64,000 nucleotides of DNA from NCBI RefSeq assembly GCF_950023065.1, contig NC_088677.1, positions 10,496,001 through 10,560,000 on the forward strand, in the 5' to 3' direction. Positions within the stretch are counted from its first letter, which is position 1, and every line of letters begins with the position of its first letter. This DNA is from Planococcus citri. Its lineage: Eukaryota > Arthropoda > Insecta > Hemiptera > Pseudococcidae. Shown here piece after piece: positions 60,980 through 64,000 of the stretch. Under the pieces are notes generated by a model. That model made no database searches. It worked only from the letters and a program-made list of their open reading frames with translations, and was not told the DNA's origin. Position numbers and translations under genes: made by a program.

Positions 60980-61630
60980 GCGTGTATGTCCAGATTTTTC
61001 GATTTTGAGGTTTTGGAATCACTAGAAAGCTGAAACTGAGATGAACCCAGTGGTGTCACAGCAATACTCTTAATTATAGACGGGAAAATTATCAAAAAAT
61101 TGAAATTAAAATCATTTTTTGGTTGAAGTATGTCCAGCTTATTTGCAAAAAGCGAGTATGTCCATGAGTATGTCAATTTTGTTTGATGAAAATGTTCAAC
61201 ATCAAGTTTTTTTGTATTAGGTAGGTATAAGTAGGCAATATTGTGTAGTTTTTAGGTTACAGTAGCTACTACACCTTTCAGAATGACGTTACATTCGTTC
61301 CTAATTAGTTTTTTTGTGTTCAATCGATAGTTGTTGTTCATCATTACCTACCTAATAATTTTTTTTTTTAAATTGGAACTACACAATTTTTTTTCCCAAC
61401 TACTCATTGATTTTTTGGAACTACACAATATGTGTGAAACTACTCGTTAAAATAGGCACTGGTTTATTGCACAGTTAATTAATATTCATTGGACATACTC
61501 GTTAATTACCTCTTGACATCATGGACATACTCAAAATAATATGAGTATGTCCGTCGTCGTCCTAGTCGCGCTCCTTTACAGGAGATAGCGTATATGTCCA
61601 TCTATATTAGCCGGTATCTAGCGTATCTGA
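60980..61630. other. Non-coding insertion with repeated GTATGTCC motifs
   Basis: AGTATGTCC-like motifs recur at 61050-61200 and 61500-61600 in both orientations. GGCAACAGCGTGTATGTCC near 60974 resembles AGGAGATAGCGTATATGTCC near 61571. It may be a small transposon that lies between LINE pieces. The family is unknown. Confidence 0.35.
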
Positions 61631-61639
61631 TCGTTTCTT

Positions 61640-62440
61640 TCAGGGTCTTACAGGGAGAGTTGGCTGGTGAGTTTGTTGTTAACAGCTCCGATCGTTTCCT
61701 CCCTCTCGTCGATCTTCCTTGGATTTTCCCCTGTACCGCTAGCATGAAAATACCATTTTCTCGGATTTTATGAGCTAAATACTTTAGCTTTCTAGTTTTG
61801 ATATCTTCAACTACAACTTTCCACTCCTCTCCTATTCTTGCTAATACTTCCTTGTTGGTAATGAAGTCCTTCCATGAGATTCATAGTAGCCTTCGATAGC
61901 ACCACATCTTGAAAGCGGATACTTTGTTCTCGCATTCTGCACTCATGGTCCATGTTTCGCAGGAATATTTCAGAACGGTCCATATGTAGCATCGCATAAT
62001 TCTCTTCCTCAGATCTATACTCATCGTTTGATTTCCCAGCACATTGGCAAGGTTGTTGAAAGCGGTTTTTGCCATTCCAATCCGTGATTTAATTTCTTTA
62101 TTATCTCTGCCATCGTTGTTTATCAGCGCTCCAAGGTATCTGAATTGGTTTACATTTTCAATTTCTTGTGATCCGATGTTGATTTTGACCACATTATCAT
62201 CTCCTTTTGTAAATCTCATCACCTTGGTCTTGCCTGCATTTATTTTCATTCCGTATTTTAATCCTGCACTGTTAATTCGGTCGATCATTTTCTGCATCTC
62301 TGCTTCTGTCCCAGCAAGGATCACTTTGTCATCTGCATAGCTTATTTTGTTTATTCTCTTGCCGTTGATCTTGAATCCCATTTGTTTGATTCGCGCTTCC
62401 CTCATTATTTCTTCTGCATACACATTGAACAATCTGGGTG
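61640..62440 (-). mobile_element. LINE reverse transcriptase C-terminal part (minus strand)
   Basis: From 62432 downward the frame reads LFNVYAEEIMREARI, the catalytic box ISYADDKVILAGT with the YADD intact, GLKYGMKINAGKTKVMRF, a FRYLGALINNDG motif, and IMRCYIWTVLKYSCETWTM. Past a frame break it continues ISWKDFITNKEVLARIGEEW and KTRKLKYLAHKIRENG. It is the best preserved reverse transcriptase piece here, but the 5' half is missing. Confidence 0.88.
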
Positions 62441-62631
62441 AAAATGAAAATTAATTTATTGCACAGTAAACATCGTTTGTCTCAAAAGTGGTCCAGACAT
62501 ATTGCTCTGAGTTAGTTCAGCTACAAAAGTAAAATTTCATCATTACCTTATGACTTAATAATTACCATTCAATGTTTAAAATTGCTCTAACTCAATCCCT
62601 GACGTACTAATGCTTTGTTGACTATGCAAAG

Positions 62632-63352
62632 ACTTTGACTGTGTCAACTGGACAAAGCTATATGAGATACTATGCGAGATGGGAGTTCCAGAGGACCTAA
62701 TTGAGCTGATGAAATTGCTGTATGACAAGAACAAGATGATGGTGAGAGTAGGCGGAAAAGAGTTGAACCCGTTTCAAGGGCAGGGCTGCATACTCTCTCC
62801 TCTGCTGTTCAACATCTATGGCGAGTACATCATGTGAAAAGCCTTGAAGAACTGGGAAGGGGGCATCAAGATAGGAGGAAGAAGAAGCTTCAATGCTAAT
62901 CAGGACACTAGTTTTTCCAGTTTCTTACATGGAGCGGAGACCTGGACATTGAGGCAAGATGATCAAAGAAGAATTGATGCCTTTGAAATGTGGGTATGGT
63001 GCAGGATGTTGAAGATACCATACACTGCGCACTGAACAAATGCATCAATTGTGGAACACCTGCATGAACCAACCAGGCTAAGTAAAATAATTATGTGAAA
63101 CCAGGATAGGTATTGAGCTATTTTGGACACATATCCAGAAGAGGACCAGAAAACAACGAAAGAGGAATTTTCTTTGGCAAGGTGCCTGGAAAACGAGGGA
63201 GAGGAAGATCTCCAACAAGGTGGACTGATACAGTCTGGAAAATAGTTGGCTCAGTTGCAACTGCGGCCACACTAGCTCAAGACAGAGAGGAGTGGCAGTC
63301 GTTATTGGGGGCACACTAGTCGCTTGCGACTATGATGTTGATGATGATGACC
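62632..63352 (+). mobile_element. LINE reverse transcriptase C-terminal part (plus strand)
   Basis: Reading from 62632: DYAKTFDCVNWTKLYEIL, MGVPEDLIELMKLLYDKN, and GQGCILSPLLFNIYGEYIM then a stop. The catalytic YADD region is deleted between 62890 and 62910, where GGRRS runs straight into FLHGAETWTLRQDDQRRIDA. The 3' end has GRGRSPTRWTDTVWKI and finishes in GATGTTGATGATGATGA. Confidence 0.85.
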
Positions 63353-63359
63353 TGGGGAT

Positions 63360-63540
63360 AGATACCCTTTGCCGTTTAATCACTCCGGACTGTTGCACTT
63401 TCAGAATAATTGTCTGTTCGCCATGTCTCAAAAGCAATCATGGGTAGTTTCAAAATATTATTCTTATCCAAAAAGTATTTGATAAATTATACATCACATC
63501 AAAAAACAAGTTTACTGGCGTTTAAATTTATTCATTAACT
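63360..63540 (-). repeat. Duplicated 3' flank of the OR genes, copy e
   Basis: TTAATCACTCCGGACTGTTG near 63377 and CATGGGTAGTTTCAAAATAT near 63439 match the other flank copies, followed by GTATTTGATAAATTATACAT, the empty form of the site occupied in copy b. Confidence 0.75.
63527..63532 (-). promoter_or_regulatory. Poly(A) signal AATAAA of OR-5
   Basis: AATAAA on the minus strand about 75 bases past the OR-5 stop. Confidence 0.6.
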
Positions 63541-63604
63541 ACATAATACTGGGCAAACATTCTCTATTGTACATTAATATATCCTGCACAAGTACATTTC
63601 ATGA

Positions 63605-64000
63605 TCATTTATTAGTTATGGTGCGCAGAAAATTTGCCGCAGAGTAGACCGTATTGACGAACCGGAGACCTGTGTTTAATCTGAATGGGTACGCTCTATA
63701 GGCAGACAAATCAAAAGTTGCTTGGGCTTCACCTAAAAATATCAGCATATTTTTTTGACGCTGTGCTGACCAATCATACCAACGAGTTGAGTAAATTTCG
63801 TGTGAAATTAAATTAGTCTGAAAACAAAGAAAATTTTGTGTTGGAAATATTCACTAATCGGTATTAGATATAAAAAATAAAATGAAAAATAAGGTAAGTA
63901 CCAAGAACCGAGTACCAACTCTCACATCACATACCAAGTTATGAATAGTTTCTCCTACCCAGCACAACTGAAACATGTAAAAGAACGAAATGAAAACTGC
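63605..64000 (-). CDS. Odorant receptor OR-5 (7tm_6 family), C-terminal part
   Basis: Two exons are visible on the minus strand: the last exon 63817-63605 (stop TGA) and the 3' part of exon 3, from the window edge to 63935. They are separated by a 117-base GT-AG intron in phase 0. The last exon encodes EIYSTRWYDWSAQRQKNM and LSAYRAYPFRLNTGLRF, the 7tm_6 C terminus. It is very close to OR-3, including the TNLISHEIYSTRWYDW start. Everything visible is open. Exons 1 and 2 lie beyond the right edge, so intactness is unknown. Confidence 0.85.

Overview
This window reads as nuclear DNA of an insect. It is AT-rich and carries multi-exon genes with short GT-AG introns, a tandem cluster of insect odorant-receptor (7tm_6 family) genes, non-LTR, Penelope-like and DNA transposon remnants, and several kilobases of tandem satellite. 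A hemipteran, possibly a scale insect or mealybug, is my guess from the general texture (many GGTAGGTACCTA-like motifs, LINE style); the sequence does not prove it.

The only clear host genes are five paralogous odorant-receptor genes, all on the minus strand: OR-1 (12166-13887), OR-2 (51279-52791), OR-3 (55810-57326), OR-4 (58283-59779) and OR-5 (63605 to beyond the right edge). All share one structure: a long exon 1 starting MIFFREVKKL, then exons of 100, 105 and 213 bases with intron phases 2, 0, 0. Only OR-2 is intact over its full length (404 residues). OR-1 has a 4-base insertion in exon 2, OR-3 a stop codon in exon 3, OR-4 a stop in exon 1 plus indels in exon 4, and OR-5 is intact where visible. 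Flanking DNA was duplicated together with the genes. One further candidate host exon is an isolated 37-codon first coding exon on the plus strand at 37146-37256, followed by a strong splice donor.

The rest is mostly repeats. 2480-6830 is a satellite of about 29 units, 153 bases apart on average, each centred on the palindrome TTCGTTCGCGAACGAA or a variant. 39040-40990 and 43140-45440 are two further arrays built on the same palindromic core but with much shorter spacing, and both end in the same terminal sequence. 9290-11690 is a minisatellite rich in AGGTCA half-sites arranged as AGGTCA-n-TGACC. 37750-38820 is a GATC-rich degenerate array. 22910-24540 is a long inverted repeat. 26990-29520 is a degenerate repeat split by a LINE, and the same repeat recurs inverted at 33590-34080 and 35510-35680.

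Mobile elements are nested. A minus-strand LINE (14690-20370) is split by a hAT-like element (15361-19699) with an 8-base target duplication, and that element holds further nested TIR elements and a Penelope-like endonuclease fragment. A LINE at 27690-29260 carries a 204-base TIR element. A 664-base LINE ORF1-derived insertion (50487-51150) sits in the 3' flank of OR-2 with an 8-base target duplication. A stack of opposed LINE pieces fills 60290-63350 between OR-4 and OR-5. A possible gypsy-like 5' LTR plus leader lies at about 48290-49268. Long stretches (1-2480, 6830-9290, 20380-22600, 24600-26990, 29520-33500, 41160-43080, 45440-48200) hold no gene that I can support.
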